Shown piece after piece: positions 20,549-29,095 of a DNA stretch of 64,000 nt. A program made the translations under genes and the position numbers. The stretch spans positions 1 through 64,000 of the forward strand of contig NZ_BJZT01000002.1 in assembly GCF_007992175.1 (NCBI RefSeq), read 5' to 3'. Origin of the DNA: Methylobacterium haplocladii (GTDB lineage: Bacteria > Pseudomonadota > Alphaproteobacteria > Rhizobiales > Beijerinckiaceae). Within the stretch, counting starts at the first letter, position 1; each line of letters starts with the position of its first letter. The notes beneath the pieces are model-generated. The model saw only the letters and a program-made list of their open reading frames with translations. It had not been told where the DNA came from and did no database searches.

Positions 20549-21091
20549 TCAGCGCGGGGCCAGGATCATGATCATCTGGCGACCTTCGAGCATCGGCTCG
20601 CTCTCGACCTTGGCGATCTCGGCCGTCTCGGTCTTCACCCGCTCCAGGAGGCGCAAGCCGATATCCTGGTGAGCCATTTCACGGCCGCGAAAGCGGAGGG
20701 TGACCTTCACCTTGTCGCCCTCTTCGAAGAACCGGTGCACCGACTTCATCTTGGTGTCGTAGTCGTGCTTATCGATGCCGGGACGGAGTTTGATCTCCTT
20801 CACCTCGACCGTCTTCTGACGCTTGCGCGCCTCGTTCTGCTTCTTCTGCTCGAGGAAGCGGAAGCGTCCATAATCGAGGAACTTGCAGACGGGCGGTACG
20901 GAGTTCGGCGCGATCTCGACGAGGTCGAGCCCGACTTCCTCGGCCATGGCCAACGCGTCGAAGAAGGATACGACGCCCTTGTTCTGCCCGTCCTGGTCGA
21001 TGAGCTGAACGTCACGGACGCCCCGGATGTCGCGGTTCGCGCGCGGCCCGTCCTTCTGCGGGGCCGGCATCGCTCTCATGGGTCTACGAAT
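20549..21091 (-). CDS. infC: Translation initiation factor IF-3 (ATT start)
   Basis: IF-3 binds the 30S subunit, prevents premature 50S joining and discriminates against non-canonical start codons. The 180-residue protein contains both IF-3 domains ([31 protein letters not shown], then [17 protein letters not shown]). I chose ATT at 21091-21089 as start. It gives (M)[10 protein letters not shown], the Arg-Arg-Pro start I recall from rhizobial IF-3, with AGGAG 9 bases upstream (21101-21105). The ATG at 21079 has no such site. IF-3 autoregulates by rejecting its own rare start codon in E. coli. Confidence 0.93.
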   Translation of the reverse strand: MRRPMRAMPAPQKDGPRANRDIRGVRDVQLIDQDGQNKGVVSFFDALAMAEEVGLDLVEIAPNSVPPVCKFLDYGRFRFLEQKKQNEARKRQKTVEVKEIKLRPGIDKHDYDTKMKSVHRFFEEGDKVKVTLRFRGREMAHQDIGLRLLERVKTETAEIAKVESEPMLEGRQMIMILAPR

Positions 21092-21275
21092 GGCTTTATT
21101 CTCCTAAAACAGCGACGGGCAGCGCGGATCCGCCCCTTGGCAGGTTCCGGCCACCATGTGAACCGGCTTGGCCGGTTTGCAGCACCTTGGCAAAACCTCT
21201 CGCCAAGTCAACTCGTCGAGCACGGATCGGTTCATCGTGCGCCGGTGCTCGGCCGGATCGGCCGACCGCCATGCG

Positions 21276-22496
21276 TTAGGCCGGTCTCGGTCGCAGCAGG
21301 CCCTCGTAGACGTCGAGGGTGTCGGCGACCATCGTCTCCAGGGAGAAGTGGGTTTCGACATGCGCCCGCGCCCGGAGCGCCAATGCATCCCGCGCGCTGG
21401 CCCCGAGGGCGAGCAACTCGCCGAGGGCCGCAGCCAGAGCGGCGGGATCGTTCGGGGGCACCCGCCATCCCGTACGGCGGGACGGCTCGACATCCGGTGG
21501 CGCCAGCACCGTCTCGGGCACGGCCCCGATATCGGTGACGACCACAGGCGTTCCGAGCGCCTGCGCTTCGACGGCCGATCGTCCGAATGCTTCCGGCTCG
21601 ATGGACGGAACGGCGACCACGGAGGCCGCGCGGAAGGCCGCCGGCATGTCGGTGCAATGCCCGACCCGGCGCACGATGCCATCGAGGCCGCGCGCAGCCA
21701 CCAGCGCGTCGAGTTCGCGCTCGTACGCGGCGCGGCCCTGCGCATCGCCGGCCAGTACCACTGCTATGTCCTTCAGCCCACGATCCCGCAGGAGGGCCGC
21801 CGCCTCGATCAGCACGCGCTGCCCCTTCCAGGCGGTGAGCCGCGCAGCGAGCAGGATGATGCGCTCGTGCGCGGGCACGCCCCAGGATCTGCGGAGCGCC
21901 TCGACCCGTCCGGCCGCGACCGCACCGGGATTGAACGTCGACAGATCCGTCCCCCGGTGGATCACCCGGACACGGTTCTTCGCCTGGTCGGGATGCCGAT
22001 TGCGGATCAGGTCGGCCGTGTAATGTGAGTTGGCGATGACGACGTCGCCCCGCGCCATCACCGAATTGTAGAGCACCTTCACGCCGCTGAGCCCGGAATA
22101 GCTGCCGTGGTAGGTCGTCACGAACGGGAGCCTCAGCCGCCGGGCCGCGCCGAGCGCCACCCAGGCCGGCGCCCGCGAACGGGCGTGGATCAGGCCGACG
22201 CCTTCCCGCCTGCACAGGCCGGCGAGCTTGAACACGTTCACCGCCATCGCCGCCGGGTTCTTGGAGTTGGCGGGAAACGGCAGCCAGACGCCGCCTTTGG
22301 CCTGCAATTCGCCGACGAGCCGGCCGCCTTCAGTCGCCACGAGCGCGCGGCCACCGGCGGCGGCGATGGCCTCGGCGACGTCGACCGTCGTGCGCTCGGC
22401 TCCGCCGGCGTCGAGGGCCGGGATGATCTGCAGGATGGTCCGGCCCGCGAGGGGCACCGCCTCGCTGGGAAAAGCCGACCGGATCGCATCGCTCAT
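21276..22496 (-). CDS. Glycosyltransferase family 4, LPS/exopolysaccharide type
   Basis: A 406-residue GT-B glycosyltransferase. The N-terminal PALDAGGAERTTVDVAEA matches the acceptor-side glycine loop. HARSRAPAW and TYHGSYSG follow, and the C-terminal donor site holds EPEAFGRSAVEAQALGTP (E-x7-E). ATG 22496 (MSDAIRS) gives a usual start; the frame opens further to 22580. Probable role is adding a sugar to LPS core or a polysaccharide; donor and acceptor are not determinable. No adjacent polysaccharide cluster is seen except the FkbM gene beyond infC. Confidence 0.87.
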   Translation of the reverse strand: MSDAIRSAFPSEAVPLAGRTILQIIPALDAGGAERTTVDVAEAIAAAGGRALVATEGGRLVGELQAKGGVWLPFPANSKNPAAMAVNVFKLAGLCRREGVGLIHARSRAPAWVALGAARRLRLPFVTTYHGSYSGLSGVKVLYNSVMARGDVVIANSHYTADLIRNRHPDQAKNRVRVIHRGTDLSTFNPGAVAAGRVEALRRSWGVPAHERIILLAARLTAWKGQRVLIEAAALLRDRGLKDIAVVLAGDAQGRAAYERELDALVAARGLDGIVRRVGHCTDMPAAFRAASVVAVPSIEPEAFGRSAVEAQALGTPVVVTDIGAVPETVLAPPDVEPSRRTGWRVPPNDPAALAAALGELLALGASARDALALRARAHVETHFSLETMVADTLDVYEGLLRPRPA

Positions 22497-22696
22497 CGCG
22501 AACGCCCCGCCCGCCCGGCCGCGATGCTGCAAAGTTCGGTCGCCGGCGGCGCGGCCGCGTATCGGCCGGCTTTGCGGCAATCGGCCGCTTCGATGTCGCT
22601 CATGGCTTCAAGATTGCGCGCGCGCTTTAGGTTTCCGTAAACGAAGCTCGAAAGCTCTGTGGATGAACGCCCAACGGGCGAAAGGAACAGCGAGAC

Positions 22697-23491
22697 ATGA
22701 CATCGGAGGCCGACGCTCTTCACGACGATCTGCCAGTCCAGACGATATCGGTCGGCAACGACGCGCAACGCCGCGACATCGCGGTCCGTGTCCGCTCCGG
22801 CAAGGGCCGGCCGATCGTCTGGCTCGGCGGGTTCCGATCGGACATGCGCGCTACCAAAGCCCTGGCGCTCGATGCCTGGGCCTTGCAGCACGGGCGACCG
22901 CTGGTGCGCTTCGACTATACGGGACACGGCGTCTCGGGGGGACGCTTCGCGGACGCCGTGATCTCGAACTGGGTCGAGGACGCGCTCGCGGTTCTGGAAC
23001 GCTTCGCGGATGATCGCCCGGTCCTTGTCGGATCCTCGATGGGTGGTTGGGTGACCTGCCTCGCCGTGCGCAAGCGGCTCGCCGAGGGGCGTGCGAGCCC
23101 GGCAGGGATCGTGCTGATCGCGCCAGCGCTCGACTTCACGCACGACCTGATGTGGGAAGCCTTTCCGGCCGAGGTCCGCACCGAGATCGAGCGGAACGGC
23201 GTTTGGTATCGCAAGACGGACTACGCTCCCGAGCCCGACCCGATCAGCCTGGCGCTGATCGAGGATGGTCGGCGCAATCGGCTCCTGACGGGACCGCTCG
23301 ACCTGCGCTGTCCGGTTCACATCCTGCAGGGGATGAACGACCCCGACGTGCCCTATGCTCACGCCTTGAAGACCGTCGAACGGCTTCCGGCGGCGGGTAC
23401 GCTGCTCACGCTGATCAAGGATGGCGACCATCGCCTGTCCCGGCCGCAGGACATCGATCTGATCCTGCGCAGCGTCGCGGCCATCGCCTGA
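22697..23491 (+). CDS. Alpha/beta hydrolase (ABHD10-like serine hydrolase)
   Basis: A 264-residue cytosolic alpha/beta hydrolase. The nucleophile elbow is GSSMGG, the acid is likely Asp in MNDPDVPY, and the His lies in KDGDHRLSRP, a signature typical of the ABHD10/palmitoyl-thioesterase-like group. Residues RFDYTGHGVSGG precede the nucleophile as in that group. ATG 22697 has a GAG-type ribosome binding site in a GAACAGCGAGACATG context. Natural substrate is unknown; thioesterase or carboxylesterase activity is likely. Confidence 0.85.
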   Translation: MTSEADALHDDLPVQTISVGNDAQRRDIAVRVRSGKGRPIVWLGGFRSDMRATKALALDAWALQHGRPLVRFDYTGHGVSGGRFADAVISNWVEDALAVLERFADDRPVLVGSSMGGWVTCLAVRKRLAEGRASPAGIVLIAPALDFTHDLMWEAFPAEVRTEIERNGVWYRKTDYAPEPDPISLALIEDGRRNRLLTGPLDLRCPVHILQGMNDPDVPYAHALKTVERLPAAGTLLTLIKDGDHRLSRPQDIDLILRSVAAIA

Positions 23492-23533
23492 CGCGGCGAA
23501 GGCCGGGTCCCGCCGGCCCCGCCTCGCTGCCCG

Positions 23534-23803
23534 TCAGTGCAGGCTCACGGTGTGGAGGTCGTGCGCCATCGCGTTCGCGATGGCGACATCATGGGAATCG
23601 GCAAGAAGGATCGGCTCGCCGCTTGCCGACAGCAGGGCGAACAGGTCGAGCCCGGGCGTTAGTTCGGGCGCCTGCGGAAACAGCTGGCGTACCTCGTCCG
23701 ATCGGATCGCCCGGACATAGGCGATCTGGCCTTCGCCGAGAGAGGCGAACTCGGCCGGGTCGAACTTCGGTGCAACGTCGGACGTGGTGTCGAGATCGGT
23801 CAT
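23534..23803 (-). CDS. DUF1150 family protein
   Basis: An 89-residue acidic protein matching the alphaproteobacterial DUF1150 family (LGEGQIAYVRAIRSDEV, LFALLSASGEPILLADS, DVAIANA). ATG 23803 follows GGAGGG at good spacing. It lies 104 bases after hsp20 on the same strand, an arrangement repeated in many Hyphomicrobiales, which suggests co-expression with the small heat-shock protein. Function unknown. Confidence 0.85.
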   Translation of the reverse strand: MTDLDTTSDVAPKFDPAEFASLGEGQIAYVRAIRSDEVRQLFPQAPELTPGLDLFALLSASGEPILLADSHDVAIANAMAHDLHTVSLH

Positions 23804-23907
23804 GGAATGGCCCTCCAAGTGGCAGAGCGTTCTCCGGCATGTGGTCCCGTCTCAGTGCGGCGACAACTCCGGATCGGTGAAACGATCATCCCGTCGGGTG
23901 CGACGTA

Positions 23908-24339
23908 TCACGCGTCCCTGGCGATGATCGCGATCTTGCGGACGACCCGCTCCGGCTCCGGCCGGGCGAGATCGATCGATAGAAGTCCATTCGACAAGTC
24001 GGCGCCAAGCACCTCCATGCCGTCGGCGAGGAGAAAGGCGCGCTGGAACTGCCGGGCGGCAATGCCGCGATGCAGGAACTGCCGCGTCTTGTCGTCGATC
24101 TGGCGGCCGCGCACGACCAGTTGGTTCTCCTCGAGCATCACGTCGAGCTGGTCCCGGGTGAAGCCGGCAACGGCCAGAGTGATGCGGAGGCGCTCCGGCT
24201 CGCACTCGGTGCGCGCGACCCGCTCGATGTTGTAGGGCGGATAGCCGTCGTTCGCGGCCTTCGACACGCGGTCGAGGGCCTGCTCGATCTCGTCGAAGCC
24301 CAGAAGGAACGGGTGCCCGAACGGAGAAGGCCGTGTCAT
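23908..24339 (-). CDS. Small heat-shock protein, Hsp20 family
   Basis: A 143-residue ATP-independent holdase chaperone with an alpha-crystallin domain (about 38-130): PYNIERVARTECEPERLRI, then the core AVAGFTRDQLDV and LVVRGRQ. The C-terminal part lacks an obvious IxI motif except IAII near the end. Upstream on the minus strand, CTTCC (24415-24419) and CTATCC (24394-24399), 15 bases apart, loosely resemble an alphaproteobacterial RpoH promoter; this is weak. The gene precedes DUF1150. Confidence 0.92.
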   Translation of the reverse strand: MTRPSPFGHPFLLGFDEIEQALDRVSKAANDGYPPYNIERVARTECEPERLRITLAVAGFTRDQLDVMLEENQLVVRGRQIDDKTRQFLHRGIAARQFQRAFLLADGMEVLGADLSNGLLSIDLARPEPERVVRKIAIIARDA

Positions 24340-24781
24340 CGTCGCGTGACAACCTCGTCGAAGCCCCAGGACGGCGCCGCGGAAGGCACGTCCGGATAGG
24401 CACTTCGTGGATCAGGAAGCCCGCTTGGGGCAGCGCTCCCGGCAGCGATGTCTCGCCGCTTCCGTGGATATGGAGAGCGTAGCCGATACGATCAAGCCGG
24501 GTCATTCCAGCCGCCTGCGAACGGCCCGAGACGGTCTGACCGCCGTCCGTGCCGAGCCTCCTCCGGCGGTTCCCGCCGCGTATGTCAGCTGCACGACGCA
24601 AGCATCCGAGCAGTTTCGCTAACCATTCCGCAACCATCACGGGCGAACCACATGGGGCTGAACGGTTTCGGCAAACCGTTTAACGCTATCGCAACGACCG
24701 TCCAGCAGATTGGCCAAGCCGAAGATCGACCAACAGATCTCCGACAGACATCGCGCAAGCTGCCAGACCAGGATTTGCACC
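24340..24781. other. Divergent regulatory region of hsp20 and the Flp pilin gene
   Basis: About 440 bases with no supported gene. The half nearest the pilin gene is less GC-rich. At 24620-24638 there is a direct repeat AACCAT-N5-AACCAT whose first copy (CTAACCAT) resembles a degenerate CtrA half-site. A further TTAACG lies near 24681. These fit, but do not prove, cell-cycle control of the pilin. Confidence 0.35.
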
Positions 24782-24952
24782 ATGAAGACCATCATGAAGC
24801 GCTTCGCCGCCGACGAGTCCGGCGCGACCGCCATCGAATACGGCCTGATTGCATCGCTCATCGCCGTCGCCATCATCACGGCTCTGACCACGATGGGCGG
24901 TAAGCTCAGCAACACCTTCACCTTCGTTTCGAACAAGCTGAACGCAAGCTGA
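24782..24952 (+). CDS. Flp/Fap-type pilin
   Basis: A 56-residue type IVb prepilin, the structural subunit of the Tad pilus. The short leader MKTIMKRFAADESG is followed by ATAIEYGLIASLIAVAII, with the invariant Glu-Tyr pair of Flp pilins and a hydrophobic helix. The prepilin peptidase CpaA encoded just downstream should cleave at the Gly before Ala. It is the first gene of the locus and separated from cpaA by a hairpin. Confidence 0.95.
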   Translation: MKTIMKRFAADESGATAIEYGLIASLIAVAIITALTTMGGKLSNTFTFVSNKLNAS

Positions 24953-25012
24953 TCTACGCGAACGGACTCGCGCCTTTCTGCGGGCTAGGGGTCCTCTCTC
25001 GCTCTGCAACTT

Positions 25013-25046
25013 TTGAAAGGGCCGTTCTCCGGATCGGTCCTTTCAA
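25013..25046 (+). terminator. Hairpin between pilin and cpaA (probable attenuator)
   Basis: A 12-bp stem with one G-T pair (25013-25024 with 25035-25046) and a 10-base loop. No T-run follows. Its position right after the pilin gene fits partial termination or 3'-end protection, so that pilin mRNA exceeds mRNA for the assembly genes. Confidence 0.45.
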
Positions 25047-25098
25047 GTCGTTCGAAGCACGGGCGACGCGGTCGCGCCGGCAGCTGGAGTTACACGGC

Positions 25099-25605
25099 AT
25101 GGGCGCCTCGGGGCTTCTCGTCGTCTTCCCGTTCCTGATGGCCTACGCCGCCTCGAGCGATCTCCTGACGATGACGATCCCGAACTGGATCTCGCTCGTG
25201 CTGATCGCCGGCTTCGCTGCGGTCGCGACGGTGTCGGGCCTGGGCTGGGCCGAGATCGGCTGGCATGTCGGGGCCGCAGCGCTGACGTTGTGCGTGACCT
25301 TCGCCCTCTTCGCCCGAGGGCTGATCGGCGGCGGCGATGCCAAGCTCGCCGCCGCGACGACACTCTGGCTCGGTGCCGGCAACATGCTGGACTACCTGCT
25401 CGTCGCCTCCATCCTCGGCGGCTGCCTGACCCTCGGCTTGCTGGCCGCCCGGTCGCATCCCCTACCGTCGCTGCTGGGCCGCCTCCCCTTCGCCGTCCAT
25501 CTTCACGATCGCAAGACCGGCGTGCCGTATGGCATCGCGCTGGCTGCAGCCGGTCTCGCGATCGTCCCCGAGACCCTGCTCTGGTCCGCCCTCCTCGGCG
25601 TTTGA
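25099..25605 (+). CDS. cpaA: Prepilin peptidase CpaA (TadV)
   Basis: A 168-residue integral membrane aspartic peptidase, A24 family, with about five membrane helices. The first catalytic Asp lies in SSDLLTMTIPNW, the second in GLIGGGDAKLAA (GxGD). It lacks the N-terminal methylase domain, as usual for TadV/CpaA. It processes the Flp pilin encoded 147 bases upstream. Confidence 0.94.
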   Translation: MGASGLLVVFPFLMAYAASSDLLTMTIPNWISLVLIAGFAAVATVSGLGWAEIGWHVGAAALTLCVTFALFARGLIGGGDAKLAAATTLWLGAGNMLDYLLVASILGGCLTLGLLAARSHPLPSLLGRLPFAVHLHDRKTGVPYGIALAAAGLAIVPETLLWSALLGV

Positions 25606-25793
25606 GCGCTATCGCGCGAACCGTCCGTGGGTAGAGCATCGACTTTCCGAACGTATCTCAGGACTGTCCCGACGTCAGTCGGGCGACGACCAATCACAGG
25701 TTGAGACGTTGCGAGGTCTTGCCAATCCTGCTGTGTTCAGATTCACGATCGATCGACTTCGAGACAGCGTCGGATCGACTTGATCACAACCGG

Positions 25794-25808
25794 TTAACCC
25801 TAATTTGA
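25794..25808 (+). promoter_or_regulatory. CtrA-like box upstream of cpaB
   Basis: TTAA-CCCTAAT-TTGA matches the CtrA consensus TTAA-N7-TTAA in seven of eight positions and lies 63 bases before the cpaB start. CtrA controls pilus genes in Caulobacter. Function here is inferred from the match and the gene context only. Confidence 0.4.
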
Positions 25809-25870
25809 GGAATCCTGTCCAAACCTGACGGACGAACGGCGTTCGAGCCGTCGTCAGGACATTGGCTCCG

Positions 25871-26662
25871 ATGAATCCAGCCCGCCTCGCCGTCCTCGCC
25901 GTCGCGCTCGTCGCGGGCGCTGGCGCGGCGTATCTGATGAGCGGCGAGGACGCGCCTCCGCCGGTCTCGGCACCCGCGCCGGTCGTGGCAATGACTGACG
26001 TGCTCGTTGCGGCGGCCGACCTGCCCGTGGGCCAGACGCTCAAGGCGCAGGACCTGCGCTGGCAGCCCTGGCCGGACCAGGCGCTGACGCCGGGCTATCT
26101 GACACGCGCCACAGCCCCTACGGCGCTCGAAGACACGGCCGGATCCATCATCCGCACCGGGTTTCTCGCCAACGAGCCGATCCGCACCGAGAAGCTGGTG
26201 AAGGCCGGCAGCGGCTTCATGTCGGCCATCCTGCCCTCGGGCATGCGCGCCGTGGCCGTCGAGATCGCCAAGGGCGGATCGAGCTCGGCCGGCGGGTTCG
26301 TTCTCCCCAACGACCACGTCGACGTCATCAGCATTTCCAAGAGCACGACCAGCGGCACCGGCGACCAGAATGCCCAGGTCGCCCAGACCCTGCTCACCGA
26401 TATCCGCGTGCTGGCGGTCGGCCAGGTCGTCCAGGAGCGCAACGGCGAGACCGTTGTCACCGGTGAAACGGCGACCCTCTCGCTGACGCCGGCCCAGGCC
26501 GAAACGGTGACGCTCGCCCAAAAGGTCGGATCGATCTCGCTCGTGCTGCGCAGCATCCTCGATACGGGCAAGTCCACCGAGACGGCCGCTGCCGAACCCG
26601 CGGCCGAGACGGGGCTCACGGTGGTGCGCTTCGGCGTCGCCCAGCAGCAGCCGCGTCGTTGA
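25871..26662 (+). CDS. cpaB: Flp pilus assembly protein CpaB
   Basis: A 263-residue periplasmic protein of the Tad machine, anchored by an N-terminal membrane segment (about 5-23). A SAF domain follows (VLVAAADLPVGQTLKAQDLRWQ split over residues 40-60), then the RcpC/CpaB domain (SGMRAVAVEI, LPNDHVDVI). It is thought to link the secretin to the inner-membrane complex. ATG 25871 is preferred; a TTG at 25862 is an alternative. It ends 8 bases before cpaC, whose ribosome binding site overlaps this stop. Confidence 0.92.
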   Translation: MNPARLAVLAVALVAGAGAAYLMSGEDAPPPVSAPAPVVAMTDVLVAAADLPVGQTLKAQDLRWQPWPDQALTPGYLTRATAPTALEDTAGSIIRTGFLANEPIRTEKLVKAGSGFMSAILPSGMRAVAVEIAKGGSSSAGGFVLPNDHVDVISISKSTTSGTGDQNAQVAQTLLTDIRVLAVGQVVQERNGETVVTGETATLSLTPAQAETVTLAQKVGSISLVLRSILDTGKSTETAAAEPAAETGLTVVRFGVAQQQPRR

Positions 26663-26670
26663 GGAGCGCC

Positions 26671-28146
26671 ATGATGACCATCGCCCGCATGCGCCTCCTC
26701 GCTCCCGCCCTTTTTGCCCTCGCCCTGGCCGTGACGGCCATCGGCCCCGCTGAGGCACAGTCGAGTTCACGACTGGGCCAAGCCCCCGTGTTGTCGGTGG
26801 GTGCGAACGAATCCTCGACGTCGCGCAAGGTCGACCTCAGCATCGGCCGTTCGCTGATCATCGACCTCCCGCGCGACGCCAAGGAGGTCTTCGTGGCCAA
26901 CCCGGCGGTCGCGAATGCGGTGGTGCGCTCGACCCGCAAGGTCTTCATCATCGGCATCACCAACGGCGCGACCTCGATCTTCGTGATGGATGCCGACGGC
27001 CGCCAGATCACCGCCCTCGACGTCACCGTCGCGCGCGACATCGCGGTGCTACGCCAGACCCTGAACCAGAGCATTCCCGGAGGCCGCTTCGAGGTTCGCG
27101 CGGCGGGGGATTCCCTTCTCCTGACCGGGAGCGTCGCCTCGGCCTCGGAGGCGCAGCAGGCCGTCGACATCGCCAACGGCTTCGTCGGTGCGAGCGGCGG
27201 CGGCGGTGCCGGCGGCGGCACCCGCGGCGCCGTCATCAACAACCTCACGATCCGCGAGAAGGATCAGGTGATGCTGCGCGTCACCGTGGTCGAGGTGGCG
27301 CGCGTCGTGCTCAAGCAGTTCGGCGTCAACCTGAGCGGCGGCTGGTCGAACCTGAACCTCGTCAACGCGACGCCGTTCGCCCTCTCCGGCGGCCAGTTTC
27401 CGGGAGGGAACCTCCTGTCCGGAACGGTCAACACGGGTGGCGGTGGAAGCCTGACCGCGACCCTGCGCGCCTTCGAACAGGCCGGCGTCTCGCGCATCCT
27501 GGCGGAGCCCACGCTGACCGCCGTGTCCGGCGAATCGGCGAACTTCACCGCAGGCGGTGAAATTCCCGTGCCGTCGAGCCAGACCTGTGGCGTCGGCGGC
27601 CTCAACTGCGTAGTCGGCATCCAGTACAAGCCCTACGGCGTCTCGCTGGTCTTCACGCCGATCGTGCTGTCGGAGAACCGCATCTCGATCCGGGTCGGCA
27701 CCAACGTCACCGAGATCGACCCGCAGAACTCGTTCAACTTCGTCAGCGGCAACACCAGCACGGCGGTGCCGGGCGTGACCGTGCGCAAGTCCGAGACGAC
27801 GGTCGAGCTCGCCTCCGGCGCCACGATGATGACCGCCGGCCTGATCCAGCAGAAGTCCAAGGCGGCGATCAACGGCCTGCCCGGGCTCATCAACCTGCCG
27901 ATCCTCGGCGCCCTGTTCCGCTCGCGCGACTACCAGCGCCAGGAGACGGAGCTGATGATCATGGTCACCCCCTACATCGCCAAGGCCATGCAGCCCTCTC
28001 AGGTCGCGCGTCCCGACGACGGCTTCGTCGACGCCACCGACCTGCAGGGCGTTCTGCTCGGCCGCGTAAACCGGATCTACGGCGCTGCGGGTGGCAACCC
28101 GCTCGGACGCGGCTATCGCGGCCGCGTCGGCTTCATCGCCGACTGA
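26671..28146 (+). CDS. cpaC: Pilus secretin CpaC (RcpA)
   Basis: A 491-residue outer-membrane secretin of the Tad pilus. A signal peptide ends near PAEA. The N0/BON region follows (LIIDLPRDAKEVFVANPAVA), and the secretin domain holds the conserved EPTLTAVSGESANFTAGGEI and LINLPILGALFRS. A Gly-rich linker (GGGGAGGGTRG) separates them. The start is 26671 or 26674, both behind GAGGAG. Confidence 0.94.
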   Translation: MMTIARMRLLAPALFALALAVTAIGPAEAQSSSRLGQAPVLSVGANESSTSRKVDLSIGRSLIIDLPRDAKEVFVANPAVANAVVRSTRKVFIIGITNGATSIFVMDADGRQITALDVTVARDIAVLRQTLNQSIPGGRFEVRAAGDSLLLTGSVASASEAQQAVDIANGFVGASGGGGAGGGTRGAVINNLTIREKDQVMLRVTVVEVARVVLKQFGVNLSGGWSNLNLVNATPFALSGGQFPGGNLLSGTVNTGGGGSLTATLRAFEQAGVSRILAEPTLTAVSGESANFTAGGEIPVPSSQTCGVGGLNCVVGIQYKPYGVSLVFTPIVLSENRISIRVGTNVTEIDPQNSFNFVSGNTSTAVPGVTVRKSETTVELASGATMMTAGLIQQKSKAAINGLPGLINLPILGALFRSRDYQRQETELMIMVTPYIAKAMQPSQVARPDDGFVDATDLQGVLLGRVNRIYGAAGGNPLGRGYRGRVGFIAD

Positions 28147-28209
28147 GCCGGACACCGACCTCTCACCGACATCCATGGCCGGCCCCAGGCCGCATCAGGA
28201 TCGCGAACG

Positions 28210-28956
28210 ATGGCCTTCCGCCCCTCCTCCAAGCCGACCTCCCGACCGCCCCTGGCGCTGGCCGCGCTGGTGGCGCTCACCGCCGCGCTGGGCGCTTGCC
28301 GCAGCGACCGCGTCGCCACGACCGGGTCCATCTACCCCTACGACGTGCGCACCCGGCACCCGTTCGTCCTAGCCGACGGCATCCGCTCGCTCGACGTGTT
28401 TCCCACGGGGCCCGGCCATCTCGATCCGCGCCAGACGGCCGATGTCGAGGCCTTCCTGCTCGAGTTCCGCCGCTACGGCCGCGGCCGGCTCGCCATCGAC
28501 GTTCCGCGCGGCGTCTTGCCGGCGACCGGCACCGCCGTCGAGCGGACCGCCGCGGCGATCCGCCGGCTGAGCGCCGAGGCCGGCGTCTCGGGCGCTGCCG
28601 TCGCCGTGGCGGGCTACGCCGTGGGCGACCCGGCGCTGGCCTCGCCGGTGCGGCTGAGCTTCGAGCGCATGGAGGCCAAGGTGGCCAGCGCCTGCGGGAT
28701 GTGGCCCCAGGATCTCGGCGTCAGCGACCCAGCCTTCAACCTGCGCAACGAACCGTCCTGGAACCTCGGCTGCGCGACACGCTCCAACATCGCCGCGCAG
28801 GTCGCCGATCCCGTCGATCTCGTGCGCGGGCGCCCGGAAGGCCGGATCGACACCGTCCGCCGGTCCCAGGTCATCGACAAGCTGCGCCAAGGCAACGATC
28901 CGTCAACCACCTGGAGGCAGGATGGGAAGGCCGAGGTGAAGTCTGCGGTCCAGTAG
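28210..28956 (+). CDS. cpaD: Pilus assembly lipoprotein CpaD
   Basis: A 248-residue protein with a lipoprotein signal: hydrophobic core, then the lipobox LGAC (Cys about 27). CpaD supports secretin assembly at the outer membrane. The CpaD/TadB-type domain includes RGVLPATGTAVERTAAAIRRL and WPQDLGV-NEPSWNLGC. Just after the lipid-linked Cys it has TTGSI, also seen in the TadD-like lipoprotein of this locus. Confidence 0.92.
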   Translation: MAFRPSSKPTSRPPLALAALVALTAALGACRSDRVATTGSIYPYDVRTRHPFVLADGIRSLDVFPTGPGHLDPRQTADVEAFLLEFRRYGRGRLAIDVPRGVLPATGTAVERTAAAIRRLSAEAGVSGAAVAVAGYAVGDPALASPVRLSFERMEAKVASACGMWPQDLGVSDPAFNLRNEPSWNLGCATRSNIAAQVADPVDLVRGRPEGRIDTVRRSQVIDKLRQGNDPSTTWRQDGKAEVKSAVQ

Positions 28957-29095
28957 CCTGCGCCAGGTCCTCGTTTCGTCTCGCCCTCCTGCCGAGCCGG
29001 TCTCCCATTCGGCGGAAGGTGTTCTCACAGGCGGTCGGTTCGTCCCGCGTCGCCCGCCACGTCACGCGCGCAAACGCCCGAATCGGAAACGAGAC

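Noticed and set aside
24407..24622. 71-codon plus-strand frame between hsp20 and the pilin
   Set aside because: No ribosome binding site or domain; it lies in what looks like a divergent promoter region.
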